Shown in pieces: positions 17,332 through 26,186 of a stretch of DNA of 64,000 nt (positions are counted from its first letter, which is position 1; each line of letters begins with the position of its first letter). Source of the stretch: Sphingomonas sp. QA11 (GTDB taxonomy: Bacteria > Pseudomonadota > Alphaproteobacteria > Sphingomonadales > Sphingomonadaceae); the NCBI RefSeq assembly GCF_028473665.1, contig NZ_CP098774.1, forward strand, positions 1,178,001 through 1,242,000. Direction: 5' to 3'. The translations under genes were made by a program, and so were the position numbers. The notes under the pieces were generated by a model. It did no database searches. It worked only from the letters and a program-made list of their open reading frames with translations, and was not told the origin of the DNA.

Positions 17332-18933
17332 ATGACACCGAGCAAATGGCTATTGTCGGGGTGCCTGTTTCTGTTTGCAGGCGTCGCGGCCAAATCCTCA
17401 GTCCAGTCCCAGATACCTGTCGGGCCGGCACCGCTATGCGCGGTCACCAGCGCTGAATTCGCCACCTGGAAAGTCGGCAGCAATTTTGCCCCGCCGGACA
17501 GCGCCAGCTTCGATCCCTCGTCCGACTGTGCATTCTACAAATGGTCGTCGCAGATGTTCCTTTGGTTGACGACCAAGGATGTGCGCGGGAACCTGCTGAT
17601 GTTCTCGCCCAAGTTCGACAACGCGGTCGAGGACACCAGCACGGGCGCCTTCCAACTGGTCAACAGCACTGGCCTGGATGCACAGAACAAGACCAATGTG
17701 TCGTTCCGGGTCCGCGTCAACAAGCCCAAGGTGTTGCTGCTCAAGTCGGCCGGCAGCACCAACAATGTCGTGGGCGGTCCGGCGGGGGATACCGGTTCGA
17801 CCGGCCAGGCGGGCGGCGGCGTGCTGATCGTCAATGGAAAGCCGATCCCGGTATCCGGCAAGACCGGGCTGTCGACCTATCCGGTCGTCTATTACGCGAT
17901 CCAGGAGAACGACGTCTTCACCGCGCTCAAGGAGCATTGGCGCAAGGTGCCCTATTATAATGCCGGCCCGAACAAGACGAATTTCCCGATCACGCTCGAC
18001 CAGGCGAAGGAGATCCAGAAGGCCTCGGGCAAGACTCTCCCCAATCTGAGCCAGCTCGCGATCGAGGTGAAGACCGCCTGGATCGATACCGCCTACATCA
18101 CGCCAGCGCAGGCCAGCAGCCTTATCCAGATCAAGTCGGATGTGCCTGCCTTCACGCAAGCGCTCAACGCCAAGAACCAGCTGGTGCTGAGCTGGGACGG
18201 CACGACCATGGTCACGCGCACGCTGGCGATGGTCGGCATGCATGTGGTGGGATCGGTCAACCATCATCCGGAGATGGTCTGGGCGACCTTCGAATCGAAC
18301 TTCAACAGCCCGGATGCGACCTATTCCTATCTCAACCAGAATTACGATCCGACCACCAAGGCGTGCAAGACGGGTACGACCTGCCTCAACACCGTTACCT
18401 TCAGCACGACAAGCAGCCAGTCATCGATCTTCTATAATGGGCCGAAGGGCGCTTCCACCGCGCCTGACGTGATTGTCGAGACGGCATCGTCGGGCGACGA
18501 CAGCAGCATCGTCGCCGCGGGGAAGACGTTGACGGCGACCAGCGTGGCGCGCCTCAATCCATGGGGAAGCCAGCAGCCGGCAACACCGTCACTGAGCGAT
18601 CCGGCCGTGCTCAACAACACGCTGCTCGTCTCGCTGATGAACTCGCTTCAGCCGAAGTTGGCTGCGTCGGGCGGCACCGGCAAAGCGCTGGCCAATTATT
18701 TTCTGGTCGGTGCGATCTGGAGCAACCGCATCATCCCGCCGCAGCCGGGTTACCAGCTGATCGGGTCGCAGTTCGCCGCGAACACCACCATGGAGACCTT
18801 CCAGCAAGTGCGGCCGGGCAACCCCGATCCAAACGCCACGGCGAACAATTGTTTCAGCTGCCATGGCGACTTCGATGGTACCCAGGGCACCAGTGTCAGC
18901 CATGTCTTCCCCAACACGGTGGTGTTCCGCTGA
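17332..18933 (+). CDS. Exported CxxCH (cytochrome c-like) protein, paralogue 1
   Basis: A 533-residue protein with an N-terminal signal sequence and one heme c attachment motif (CFSCH) at about 507-511, only 22 residues from the C-terminus. Its long N-terminal part has no family I recognise. It shares ordered blocks with the protein at 26187: an EVKTAWID-type block, a LAMVGMHVVGS...MVWATFES block and the late CxxCH. The two are therefore divergent homologues. A role in periplasmic redox chemistry is suggested by the heme motif alone. GAAGGAG lies upstream of ATG 17332. A classical terminator follows the stop, ending the operon that begins at 14007. Confidence 0.75.
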   Translation: MTPSKWLLSGCLFLFAGVAAKSSVQSQIPVGPAPLCAVTSAEFATWKVGSNFAPPDSASFDPSSDCAFYKWSSQMFLWLTTKDVRGNLLMFSPKFDNAVEDTSTGAFQLVNSTGLDAQNKTNVSFRVRVNKPKVLLLKSAGSTNNVVGGPAGDTGSTGQAGGGVLIVNGKPIPVSGKTGLSTYPVVYYAIQENDVFTALKEHWRKVPYYNAGPNKTNFPITLDQAKEIQKASGKTLPNLSQLAIEVKTAWIDTAYITPAQASSLIQIKSDVPAFTQALNAKNQLVLSWDGTTMVTRTLAMVGMHVVGSVNHHPEMVWATFESNFNSPDATYSYLNQNYDPTTKACKTGTTCLNTVTFSTTSSQSSIFYNGPKGASTAPDVIVETASSGDDSSIVAAGKTLTATSVARLNPWGSQQPATPSLSDPAVLNNTLLVSLMNSLQPKLAASGGTGKALANYFLVGAIWSNRIIPPQPGYQLIGSQFAANTTMETFQQVRPGNPDPNATANNCFSCHGDFDGTQGTSVSHVFPNTVVFR

Positions 18934-18949
18934 TCGCTGCCTGACCTTG

Positions 18950-18982
18950 CCCCGCCGCGAACCCGGTTCGCGGCGGGGTTTT
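18950..18982 (+). terminator. Rho-independent terminator
   Basis: A perfect 12-base-pair GC-rich stem (18950-18961 with 18967-18978) closes a CCCGG loop and is followed directly by TTTT at 18979-18982. It lies just after the stop of the CxxCH gene at 18933 and before the convergent gene whose stop is at 18988. This is a textbook intrinsic terminator for the plus strand. Confidence 0.9.
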
Positions 18983-18987
18983 ATTCA

Positions 18988-20211
18988 TCAGAACCGGATC
19001 GAGTGCCGATGGAAGGCGCGGGCGAGAAGCGGATCGCCGCCATGCGCGAAATAGCGGTCGCGATAGTCGCGCGCGGTGATGGCGTTCACGCTGCTGTTGC
19101 TATGGTCCGACCCGTACAGGAAGATTCCCGGCGCCGTTTCGGAGAGGCGGACGATCCAGTCCTCGTAGATCCGGCGTTTCTGTTCGAGGCTGTAGTGTGT
19201 CGCGCTGAAGATGGTGCAGAAGGCGTTGCTCCACCAGATCAGCGAGCCGGGTTCGTCCCGGATTCGTTCGAGCAGGCTATCGGCCTCCAGGATATTGCAG
19301 AGCAGATAGTCGTGCCGCAACTCGCGGAACTGCCGCCAATGGTTTTCGAACCTGTCCGCGCCACCCCAGCGCGCCAGTTCTGCAGACCATAGGCGCTCCA
19401 ACTCGGCCCATTCCATGTTGTCGGGCGAGGCGCCGGGCCAAAGATAATAATGGGCACCATTTTGCCGCTCGAACAGGCTGCGCAGGAAACCGGGATAGTC
19501 GTGACCATCCCATTCGGCGTCGAGCCGTCGCCTGAAATCCAGCGCCTGCGTGCTATAGTCGAAAAAGACGACGCTGCTGTCCGAATCGATCCCATGCGTG
19601 GCCAGGATACGGTTCGGCTTGAGGCCGGCGGCGACGCAATACAAGGTGGAGACGGGCGCGGCAAAGCCCGGAGGCGGGTCGGCGACATCGTCATAGGATT
19701 CATAGTTCAGGACGAACACGCCGCGACCGGCTTTTTCCGACATGTCGTCGAGAAAGGTCAGGAAGTCCGCGGCGTTGCCGAGGTCGGATCGCAGATCGAT
19801 CAGATGGCCTTCGAGGTCGGGCCCGAAAGGAATCGTGATTGAGTCGGTTGGTTCGCCGTGCTGCGTCCAGGCATTGAGGTTGACCAGCAGGCAGCGACCG
19901 GGGACGCCGGCGATGATGAAGTCGCGGTTCTCCGTCCATTCCTCCAGCGCGTCGAAGAAACTGCGGGCCTTGCCGCCATTGGGGCCGGCATGCTCGGCGA
20001 CAACATGCCCATAGCCCTGCACGAGGCAGTAGCGGGCGCCGGCCACTCTTGCCCGTAAGAGAAGCCGGCCGAGGTCGGCATCTTCGATGATCTCGCCGAA
20101 ATAATGCCAGCGCAGCCATGAAACGGTCAGATCGCGAGCCCGACCGTTTGCCTCCCTTGTGCCTGTCGTTTCCAGTGGTGAACCGAGCAATCCGCAGATC
20201 AGGTCGCGCAC
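18988..20211 (-). CDS. Protein of unknown function, possibly methyltransferase-like
   Basis: A 407-residue cytoplasmic-looking protein that I cannot place in a named family. Two features hint at a Rossmann-type enzyme: SDSSVVFFDYSTQALDF, which has the hydrophobic strand followed by D-x-S-x-x-AL seen in motif II of class I methyltransferases, and SLIWWSNAFCTIFS, where a motif IV-like strand would fall. There is no clear glycine-rich motif I. An internal segment VFVLNYESYDDVADPPPGF is also distinctive. A GTG at 20211 has GGGAGAGG immediately upstream and is preferred to the TTG at 20226. It diverges from the glycosyltransferase gene and lies inside the accessory block. Confidence 0.7.
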   Translation of the reverse strand: MRDLICGLLGSPLETTGTREANGRARDLTVSWLRWHYFGEIIEDADLGRLLLRARVAGARYCLVQGYGHVVAEHAGPNGGKARSFFDALEEWTENRDFIIAGVPGRCLLVNLNAWTQHGEPTDSITIPFGPDLEGHLIDLRSDLGNAADFLTFLDDMSEKAGRGVFVLNYESYDDVADPPPGFAAPVSTLYCVAAGLKPNRILATHGIDSDSSVVFFDYSTQALDFRRRLDAEWDGHDYPGFLRSLFERQNGAHYYLWPGASPDNMEWAELERLWSAELARWGGADRFENHWRQFRELRHDYLLCNILEADSLLERIRDEPGSLIWWSNAFCTIFSATHYSLEQKRRIYEDWIVRLSETAPGIFLYGSDHSNSSVNAITARDYRDRYFAHGGDPLLARAFHRHSIRF

Positions 20212-20332
20212 ACGCCTCTCCCTCAACTGTCGATGCTAAAGTGTATCCGGGGAAGGAACATAGTCGATGTCCCCATTTTGACCGCTAAACATGGCTTGAC
20301 CGCGATGCTCGCACTGCGGCGTACTGGAGGGA

Positions 20333-21487
20333 ATGAGCACCAGAATACTCCTGTTGCAGGATGCCGTGTATTTTCCGTCCTATGGCGGGGGCAACAAGGC
20401 CAATCGGCTTTTGCTGACCGCGCTGGCGGCGCGGGGCTTCGAATGCCATGCGGTGTCCCGGATGCCTCGCGAACGCGGGATTCTCGCTGACAGATTCAGT
20501 GCGGAAACGCTAAGCGCGCGCGGTATCGCCGTCGAGCGTCACGCGGCGGGAAGCATGTCCTATCGCCATGAGGGCGTCAGGGTCGAGGCGCTGGATCTCG
20601 ACGATCCCGAAGCTGCGGCGCGGATCGGCGCGGTGATCCGCGATACGCGACCCGACTGGATCCTCGTTTCCGACGACCGTCCCGCGATATTGCTCGATAT
20701 CGCGCTGGCCTATGCGCCCGACCGGGTGGTTGCGCTGGTTCATACGCACTTCCATCTGCCGTTCGGTCCGGAGGCTGAGGCTGGAAATGAAGAACAGCAC
20801 GCCCGGTTAAGACGCGTCCGGAGCATCGTCGCGGTGAGCGAGCATAGCCGCGCCTATCTTCGGGAATATGGCGGGCTGGATTCTGTCCTGCTGCGCTTTC
20901 CGGTATTCGGAGACGGGCCGTTCGAACCCCCGGACCGGGCCGCCGCCGGCTCAGTGACGATGATCAACCCTTGCCTGCTCAAGGGACTGCCGATCTTCCT
21001 CGACCTGGCGAGGCTGTTCCCCGAAACGCCTTTCGCCGCAGTGCCGACCTGGGGCGTGGACGAGACGGTGCTGCGCGACCTGTCGCTGTTACCGAACATG
21101 ACGGTGCTCGAACCCGCCGACGATGTCGGTATCGTCCTTCGCGACGCGCATATCCTCGTGGCGCCGTCACTGATTCCGGAAACCTTCGGCTATGTGGCGA
21201 TTGATGCGATGCTGCGCGGCATCCCGGTTCTTGCCGGCAATCTCGGCGGCCAGCCCGAAGCGAAGCTCGGTATCGACTTCATCCTGCCGGTCGAACCTGC
21301 CCGGCGAACCGGGGCAGGCCATGTCGCGCCGCCCCAGGATATCGCGCCCTGGCAGGCTGCTCTGGGCACGCTGTTGTCCGATGAAGAGGCGTATCGGTGC
21401 TGCTCGCTTGCGTCCCGCGCGGCTGCGCTCAGCTTCCTGCCGCAGACCGATGCCGGACATTTCTCCCGGTATCTCGCCTCTCTTTAG
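20333..21487 (+). CDS. GT4-type glycosyltransferase
   Basis: A 384-residue GT-B fold glycosyltransferase. The N-terminal domain has the flexible glycine loop YGGGNKANRLLLTAL near the start. The C-terminal nucleotide-sugar domain contains NPCLLKGLPIFLDLARLFPETPF and the E-x7-E-type motif PETFGYVAID at about 282-291, where Asp replaces the second Glu. GGAGG precedes ATG 20333 at unusually short spacing (2 bases). No membrane helix is present. The donor sugar and acceptor are unknown. The neighbouring sulfotransferase, methyltransferase and ATP-grasp/GNAT genes suggest it builds a decorated glycan, glycolipid or glycosylated metabolite. Confidence 0.88.
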   Translation: MSTRILLLQDAVYFPSYGGGNKANRLLLTALAARGFECHAVSRMPRERGILADRFSAETLSARGIAVERHAAGSMSYRHEGVRVEALDLDDPEAAARIGAVIRDTRPDWILVSDDRPAILLDIALAYAPDRVVALVHTHFHLPFGPEAEAGNEEQHARLRRVRSIVAVSEHSRAYLREYGGLDSVLLRFPVFGDGPFEPPDRAAAGSVTMINPCLLKGLPIFLDLARLFPETPFAAVPTWGVDETVLRDLSLLPNMTVLEPADDVGIVLRDAHILVAPSLIPETFGYVAIDAMLRGIPVLAGNLGGQPEAKLGIDFILPVEPARRTGAGHVAPPQDIAPWQAALGTLLSDEEAYRCCSLASRAAALSFLPQTDAGHFSRYLASL

Positions 21488-21493
21488 TATCGC

Positions 21494-22258
21494 TCAGCAC
21501 CCCAACTCATGGAGTTCGGCCTCGAGGTCACTGCCTCGCAATTCTTCGCTCAGCGTGTCGAAATTCGAAATCGTTTCGCGCAGGGCGACCGGAGTCAGTT
21601 TCAAGGTCTGGCCGTTCGGCTGGACCGGTCGGCCGGCGGCGCCGAGAAAGGCGAGGGCGGGCTCGATCCCCCGTGGGGAAAACAGATCCTCATACCAGAG
21701 AAGGACGTGATCCTGCGCAGTCTCGTTCAGGCTGCGCTCGGTCTCGGCATAGAAGCGCTCGTGCAGCGCGATATTCTCCGCCAGGGCCGCGCGGTCGACA
21801 TGGACCCGGGGGCGAGGCGCCGGTGCGCCGCGATCATCATAGACGACCCATTCCCCGGTCTGCCGCGCCAACAGCAGGGACACGAAGCTTTTGACCCGGT
21901 TGCGCCGCTTCAGGAGGACCTTCCGTACCCCGTGATCGGGCAGCACCGCCCGATAGGCCGCCTCATGCTGCCACAGGCACATTTTGAAACCGACCGCTGC
22001 CCGTCCGAGATTGGTGCGCCAGACGCGATCGAGGAATTCCACCGGGTCGCTTTCCCGCTCTTCCATGCTGCCCAGCCGGAAATCGCTGTCCTGAAGGTGT
22101 CGCGCCACACCGATCACGTGCGGATTGAAGATTTCATGGTGACAAAGAATGTCGGGATGAGAGTTTAGTACCGTGCACAGGAAATTACTGCCGGTTCTGG
22201 TTGCATTGAGAATGATGAATCGAACCGGAATGGGGAGTTCTGTCACTGTCCGATCCAT
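21494..22258 (-). CDS. Sulfotransferase-family protein
   Basis: A 254-residue homologue of the sulfotransferase at 14630. The PAPS 5'-loop is NATRTGSNFL at residues 18-27, followed by NSHPDILCHHEIFNP. VRKVLLKRRNRVKSFVSLLLARQTG is the 3'-phosphate-binding region, and the C-terminal ETISNFDTLSEELRGSDLEAEL helix matches its paralogue. Homology begins at ATG 22258, with GGAGAAA just upstream; the longer ORF to 22888 is antisense to the methyltransferase gene and is rejected. It converges with the GT4 gene with only 6 bases between stops and diverges from the methyltransferase gene, so it is separately transcribed within the accessory block. Confidence 0.85.
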   Translation of the reverse strand: MDRTVTELPIPVRFIILNATRTGSNFLCTVLNSHPDILCHHEIFNPHVIGVARHLQDSDFRLGSMEERESDPVEFLDRVWRTNLGRAAVGFKMCLWQHEAAYRAVLPDHGVRKVLLKRRNRVKSFVSLLLARQTGEWVVYDDRGAPAPRPRVHVDRAALAENIALHERFYAETERSLNETAQDHVLLWYEDLFSPRGIEPALAFLGAAGRPVQPNGQTLKLTPVALRETISNFDTLSEELRGSDLEAELHELGC

Positions 22259-22342
22259 TGAAGATTTCTCCGGCGGGCCGTAATTCGTTTTAACGGGAAT
22301 GTAGCGCGGCTCTTGTCGACCGACAAAGGATCTTCGTTCATC

Positions 22343-23023
22343 ATGACGACTGACGAACGTTATGCGGTAGCGGAGGTATGGGACAGGCGGCATAGCGCGA
22401 TCCTCGCCGTGGGAGATCCGGACCGGTCGAGCCAGTGGCTCGAACCATTCCTGCCGCTGCTGGAAAGCCATGGCTGCCGCGACGTGCTCGATCTCGGGTG
22501 CGGCACTGGATATGACGCACTCGCGCTGGCGCGCCGCGGATATCATGTCCAGGGCTTCGATTATGCCCAGGTCGCCATTGACGAGGCGATCCGGCTCGCA
22601 CAGGCGGAGGGCCTGACGGTCGATTTTCGCCAGGGCGATGTCGGACTGCCCTTGCCTTGTAGGGATGGCAGTTTCGATGCGGTGATCAGTAACCTCGTTC
22701 TGCATTCTTTCGCCGATGCAGCGCTTCGGAGTATCGTCGGCGAGGTCGATCGCTGCCTCAGGCCGGGAGGATTGTTCCTCTTCCATGCCAATTCCACGGA
22801 CGATCTCGAACGACGGCTTGCCGTGCAACCGCCGGAGCGCCAGCTGGGACCGCGATCCTATGTCCTGGCCGGTGGCCAGACCATGCATTTCTTCAGTCGC
22901 GACTATTGCGAGACCCTGCTCGCCGACTGGCTGCCGATCGGGATCGAGGCGGTGACGCGGCTCGATCCGGAAGGCCAGCCGGTGAAGAGCGTCTGGCGGG
23001 TCGCCGCCCGGAAGAGGGGCTGA
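22343..23023 (+). CDS. Class I SAM-dependent methyltransferase
   Basis: A 226-residue methyltransferase of the Methyltransf_11/25 type. Motif I is DVLDLGCGTGYDAL at residues 47-60, the acidic motif II residue lies in VQGFDYAQVAID, motif III/post-I is FRQGDVGLPLP, and motif IV is FDAVISNLVLHSF. The C-terminal part has GGLFLFHANSTDD and FFSRDYCETLL, like tellurite-resistance/UbiE-like methyltransferases. The substrate is unknown. An AAAGGA lies 12 bases upstream of ATG 22343; a TTG at 22313 would add ten residues. The ATP-grasp/GNAT gene follows after 8 bases, so the two are probably co-transcribed. Confidence 0.88.
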   Translation: MTTDERYAVAEVWDRRHSAILAVGDPDRSSQWLEPFLPLLESHGCRDVLDLGCGTGYDALALARRGYHVQGFDYAQVAIDEAIRLAQAEGLTVDFRQGDVGLPLPCRDGSFDAVISNLVLHSFADAALRSIVGEVDRCLRPGGLFLFHANSTDDLERRLAVQPPERQLGPRSYVLAGGQTMHFFSRDYCETLLADWLPIGIEAVTRLDPEGQPVKSVWRVAARKRG

Positions 23024-23031
23024 TTCCGCCC

Positions 23032-25164
23032 GTGGCCTGTCGGGTAGTGGCTATCGTCGATCCCTATGACGCAGGTTCAATGCTCGCGCCAGCCTTTGCC
23101 GACCATGGCGTCGAAGCGGTGATGGTCCGGAGCACGTTGGCGATACCGAGCGCCGAGGCGGCTTCCTTCGTTCCGGCGAACTTTAGCAATGTGCTGCCCT
23201 GGCACGACGATATCGCACAGACCCTGGTCGCCCTGCGGGACCTTCACGTCGATCATGTGATCGCCGGGTCGGAGCGGGGTGTGATGCTGGCCGATCGGCT
23301 GAGCGAGGCGCTGGGCCTAGCCGGCAACGGCACGCTCCTCAGCGAGGCGCGCCGCGACAAGGCCCGCATGATCGAAGAGGCCGGCGCGCGCGGTGTCCGG
23401 GTGCCGCGTCAGATCCAGTCGGGCAGGCTGCATGATATCATGGCCTGGATCGACAAAGGCGGCCAATGGCCGGTCGTGCTCAAGCCGCGCTGGTCGAAGG
23501 GATCCGAGGGTGTGTACCTGTGCGCATCGCGGGAGGAGGTGTCGCGCGCGTTCCATGCCGTTCACGATCATGTCGATCAGATGGGCTTTCGCAACGACAC
23601 CATATTGGTACAGGAATTCCTGGCCGGGCGGGAATTTGTCATCGACACCGTCAGCCATGACGGGCGCCATCGCCTCGCGGCGCTATGGGTCTACGGCAAG
23701 CCGGTACCGGGCTTTGAATCGATCGGCCTGCTCTCCACCAAGGAATTGCTGCCGTCGGACGGGCCGCTGGCCGACATGTTGTTCGCCTTCGCGGTGCAGG
23801 TCCTGGGGGCGCTGGAGATTCGTCACGGCGCGGGGCACTGTGAGGTAATCGTCGATGCTGAGGGGCCGGCGCTGGTGGAAATCGGGGCGCGACTGCATGG
23901 CGGTCCGCCGGCTCATCTGATGTGCCGGGCCGCCATCGGGACGAGCCAACTAGACCTGCTGGTGCAATCCTGCGTTGATCCGTCCGGATTCCTAGACAGC
24001 CTTTCCAGCCGCTACCGCCTGGCGGGTGGTGCGATGATGGCGTTGTTGCGGGACGCCGCGTTGAAGGGGGAGATCGAGACCCTGCCTTCCGCCCGGTCCG
24101 TCGTCTGGAACGAGCGGGGAGGGGATCCTCCACCGGCGGTGGCGGGCCTGGCCACGCTGATCCACCCGGAGCGGCAGGTGGTCGCGGACGACCTGTCGAT
24201 CGTCACCGGCGAACTCTCCTGCGAGATTCTCGGGCAGCGTGGCGCAGTCGAGGCGATGGCGCCTGAATGGCGCGCCTTGCTCGGCCGCTCGCGCTGCAAC
24301 CGTGCCTTTGGCGGGCCGACCTGGTATCTGGCGGCGCTCGATGCCTGGCCTGACTTGTCGCCGCTGGTGATCGTGGCGCGTCGGGGCGCGAGCATTGCCG
24401 GCGTATTTCCGCTGGCCTGGCACCGGAAGGACGAAAAGGCGGGCTTCGCCACTGTGCTGAGCGACTATAACGACCTGGTCGTGGCCGATGGCGATATCGC
24501 GGCGGCGCGGCGCCTGATGATCTTTGCGCGGCACCGCTTGCCGCACTTGGATCTCACCTGCATCCGTGCAGATTCGAACTGCGCGACGGCCGACGGGCGA
24601 GAGCCGGTGCTGGTCGAGAAGAAATTCATCTGCCCGATCGCCGATCTCTCCGCTGGCTATGACGGCTGGTTTGCCGCGCGAAGCCCCGGCTTCCGGCGCG
24701 AACTGGCTTTAGCCACCCGCCGAGCGGCGCGTAACGGCGTTCGCGCCTGCCGGCTTGATCCCGTGCGCGATGCGGCGATCGATCCCGGCGCGTTCTTCCT
24801 GGAGATGCAGCAGGCGCGCTTCGGTGAGCGCAGTCTATTCCTGCGCGATCCGGCGGCCCGGAATTTTGTCACCGCCGCGCTGCCGGCGCTATGGCGCGAA
24901 GGCACCGCGCCGCTGTTCGGCCTCTGGGTAGGAAAGCAACTGATCGGATTGAACATCTGCATGCTGGGTGCCGACAGCCTGGGCAACTGGAACGCGGGTT
25001 TCCTCTCGGCTTTCGCAACCTTCTCTCCCGGCATGCTGATGGCCGATGCCGCGGTGCGTGAGGCGTGTGCGATGGGCCTGGCGGAGTTCGACTATCTCCG
25101 CGGAATCGAGACTTACAAGCTTCGGTGGTGCTCCGGGCGGCGCGAGATCGGGCGGCTGGAATGA
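23032..25164 (+). CDS. ATP-grasp / GNAT (FemAB-like) fusion protein
   Basis: A 710-residue two-enzyme fusion. The N-terminal half is an ATP-grasp ligase: a pre-ATP domain with GSERGVMLADRL, the ATP-binding PVVLKPRWSKGSEG at about 146-160, LVQEFLAGREFVIDTVS, and the metal-binding ALVEIGARLHGG near 281-292. Such enzymes form amide or peptide bonds by carboxylate phosphorylation. The C-terminal half from about 412 is a GNAT domain of the BioF2-like/FemAB type (GPTWYLAALDAWPDLSPLVIVARRG, then GLWVGKQLIGLNICM and FDYLRGIETYKLRW), typical of aminoacyl or acyl transfer to glycans. The GTG at 23032 is chosen because recognisable sequence begins there; a purine-rich GAAGAGGGG lies 12 bases upstream. 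The pairing suggests ligation then transfer of an amino-acyl group. Confidence 0.85.
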   Translation: MACRVVAIVDPYDAGSMLAPAFADHGVEAVMVRSTLAIPSAEAASFVPANFSNVLPWHDDIAQTLVALRDLHVDHVIAGSERGVMLADRLSEALGLAGNGTLLSEARRDKARMIEEAGARGVRVPRQIQSGRLHDIMAWIDKGGQWPVVLKPRWSKGSEGVYLCASREEVSRAFHAVHDHVDQMGFRNDTILVQEFLAGREFVIDTVSHDGRHRLAALWVYGKPVPGFESIGLLSTKELLPSDGPLADMLFAFAVQVLGALEIRHGAGHCEVIVDAEGPALVEIGARLHGGPPAHLMCRAAIGTSQLDLLVQSCVDPSGFLDSLSSRYRLAGGAMMALLRDAALKGEIETLPSARSVVWNERGGDPPPAVAGLATLIHPERQVVADDLSIVTGELSCEILGQRGAVEAMAPEWRALLGRSRCNRAFGGPTWYLAALDAWPDLSPLVIVARRGASIAGVFPLAWHRKDEKAGFATVLSDYNDLVVADGDIAAARRLMIFARHRLPHLDLTCIRADSNCATADGREPVLVEKKFICPIADLSAGYDGWFAARSPGFRRELALATRRAARNGVRACRLDPVRDAAIDPGAFFLEMQQARFGERSLFLRDPAARNFVTAALPALWREGTAPLFGLWVGKQLIGLNICMLGADSLGNWNAGFLSAFATFSPGMLMADAAVREACAMGLAEFDYLRGIETYKLRWCSGRREIGRLE

Positions 25165-26024
25165 CCGGGCCGCTTCCGGACGATCCATGGTCGATCGGTC
25201 TTTACGTCGGCCCCGACCCGCTGCATCTGGCAGCACCGCGCGATCGCGCAAACCCGATCATGACTCGTGAGCAGGTGACTGACATTCCGGCGGCCTTCGT
25301 CGCCGATCCATTCCTGCTGCCGCACAGGGACGGATGGCACCTCTTTTTCGAAGTGCTCCATCACGAACGCGGGCTGGGCGAGATCGGGTGGGCCAGCAGC
25401 CCCGATGCGGTCGCCTGGTCGTACCAGGGCATCGTCCTGCGCGAGCCCTTCCACCTGTCCTATCCATGCGTGTTCGAGCATGGGGGTGAGGTCTTCATGG
25501 TGCCGGAGACGCTCGACGCGGGCGCCGTCCGCCTTTATCGTGCCGATCCCTTTCCGGCACGCTGGGTGCCGGTCGCCGACCTGCTCCAGGGCAGGCTCGC
25601 TGATCCGACGCTCTTCCGTTTCGAGGGGCGCTGGTGGATGTACGCGTGCCCTGCACCGTCCAGCCATGACGCATTGTCGCTGTTCTTCGCCGACGCCCTT
25701 GCCGGCCCCTGGCATGAACATCCGGCGAGCCCGCTGATCGCCGGCGACAGGAGCAGGGCGCGACCGGGCGGACGGGTCGTCTGCTGGGACGGGCACCTCT
25801 ATCGTTTCTCTCAGGATTGCGGGCCGCGTTACGGAAGTGGAGTGCGTGTTTTCGAGATCACGCGACTGACGCTCGACGACTATGCGGAACGGGAATGTGC
25901 TGAAAGCCCCATCCTCGGTCCGTCAGGCACGGGATGGAACGGCAAGGGCATGCACCATGTCGACGCCTGGCAGATCGCGCCCGATCATTGGATCGCGGCG
26001 GTTGACGGTATCAGGATCAAATGA
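25161..26024 (+). CDS. GINT1-N/GH43-like five-bladed beta-propeller protein
   Basis: A 287-residue protein matching the N-terminal domain of glucosamine inositolphosphorylceramide transferase 1 and related five-bladed propellers that accompany glycan genes. Typical strands are FVADPFLLPHRDGWHLFFEVL, GEIGWASSPDAVAWSY, LREPFHLSYPCVFEHGGEVFMVPET, RLADPTLFRFEGRWWMYA and WNGKGMHHVDAW. The Asp and Glu in ADPF and PET occupy positions of GH43-type active-site acids, but hydrolytic activity is not established for this group. ATG 25161 overlaps the fusion gene stop (ATGA). No signal peptide is seen, which argues for a cytoplasmic step in glycoconjugate assembly. Confidence 0.82.
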   Translation: MTGPLPDDPWSIGLYVGPDPLHLAAPRDRANPIMTREQVTDIPAAFVADPFLLPHRDGWHLFFEVLHHERGLGEIGWASSPDAVAWSYQGIVLREPFHLSYPCVFEHGGEVFMVPETLDAGAVRLYRADPFPARWVPVADLLQGRLADPTLFRFEGRWWMYACPAPSSHDALSLFFADALAGPWHEHPASPLIAGDRSRARPGGRVVCWDGHLYRFSQDCGPRYGSGVRVFEITRLTLDDYAERECAESPILGPSGTGWNGKGMHHVDAWQIAPDHWIAAVDGIRIK

Positions 26025-26186
26025 TTTCTGTTCCGGTTACCATTGTGGAAGAGTTTCCTGTCTGGATGCAGCCATTCTGGCCTCTTCTTGGATTGATGAC
26101 ATTTTGATGCGGCCATAGATTAAACAGGATCAATTTACTGTCATAATTTAAGGTATTTGTCGATCTCTGCCAAAAAGGGGGCCGTT

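Noticed and set aside
22259..22888. N-terminal extension of the second sulfotransferase
   Set aside because: The extra 210 codons are antisense to the SAM methyltransferase gene, and sulfotransferase homology and an RBS start at 22258.
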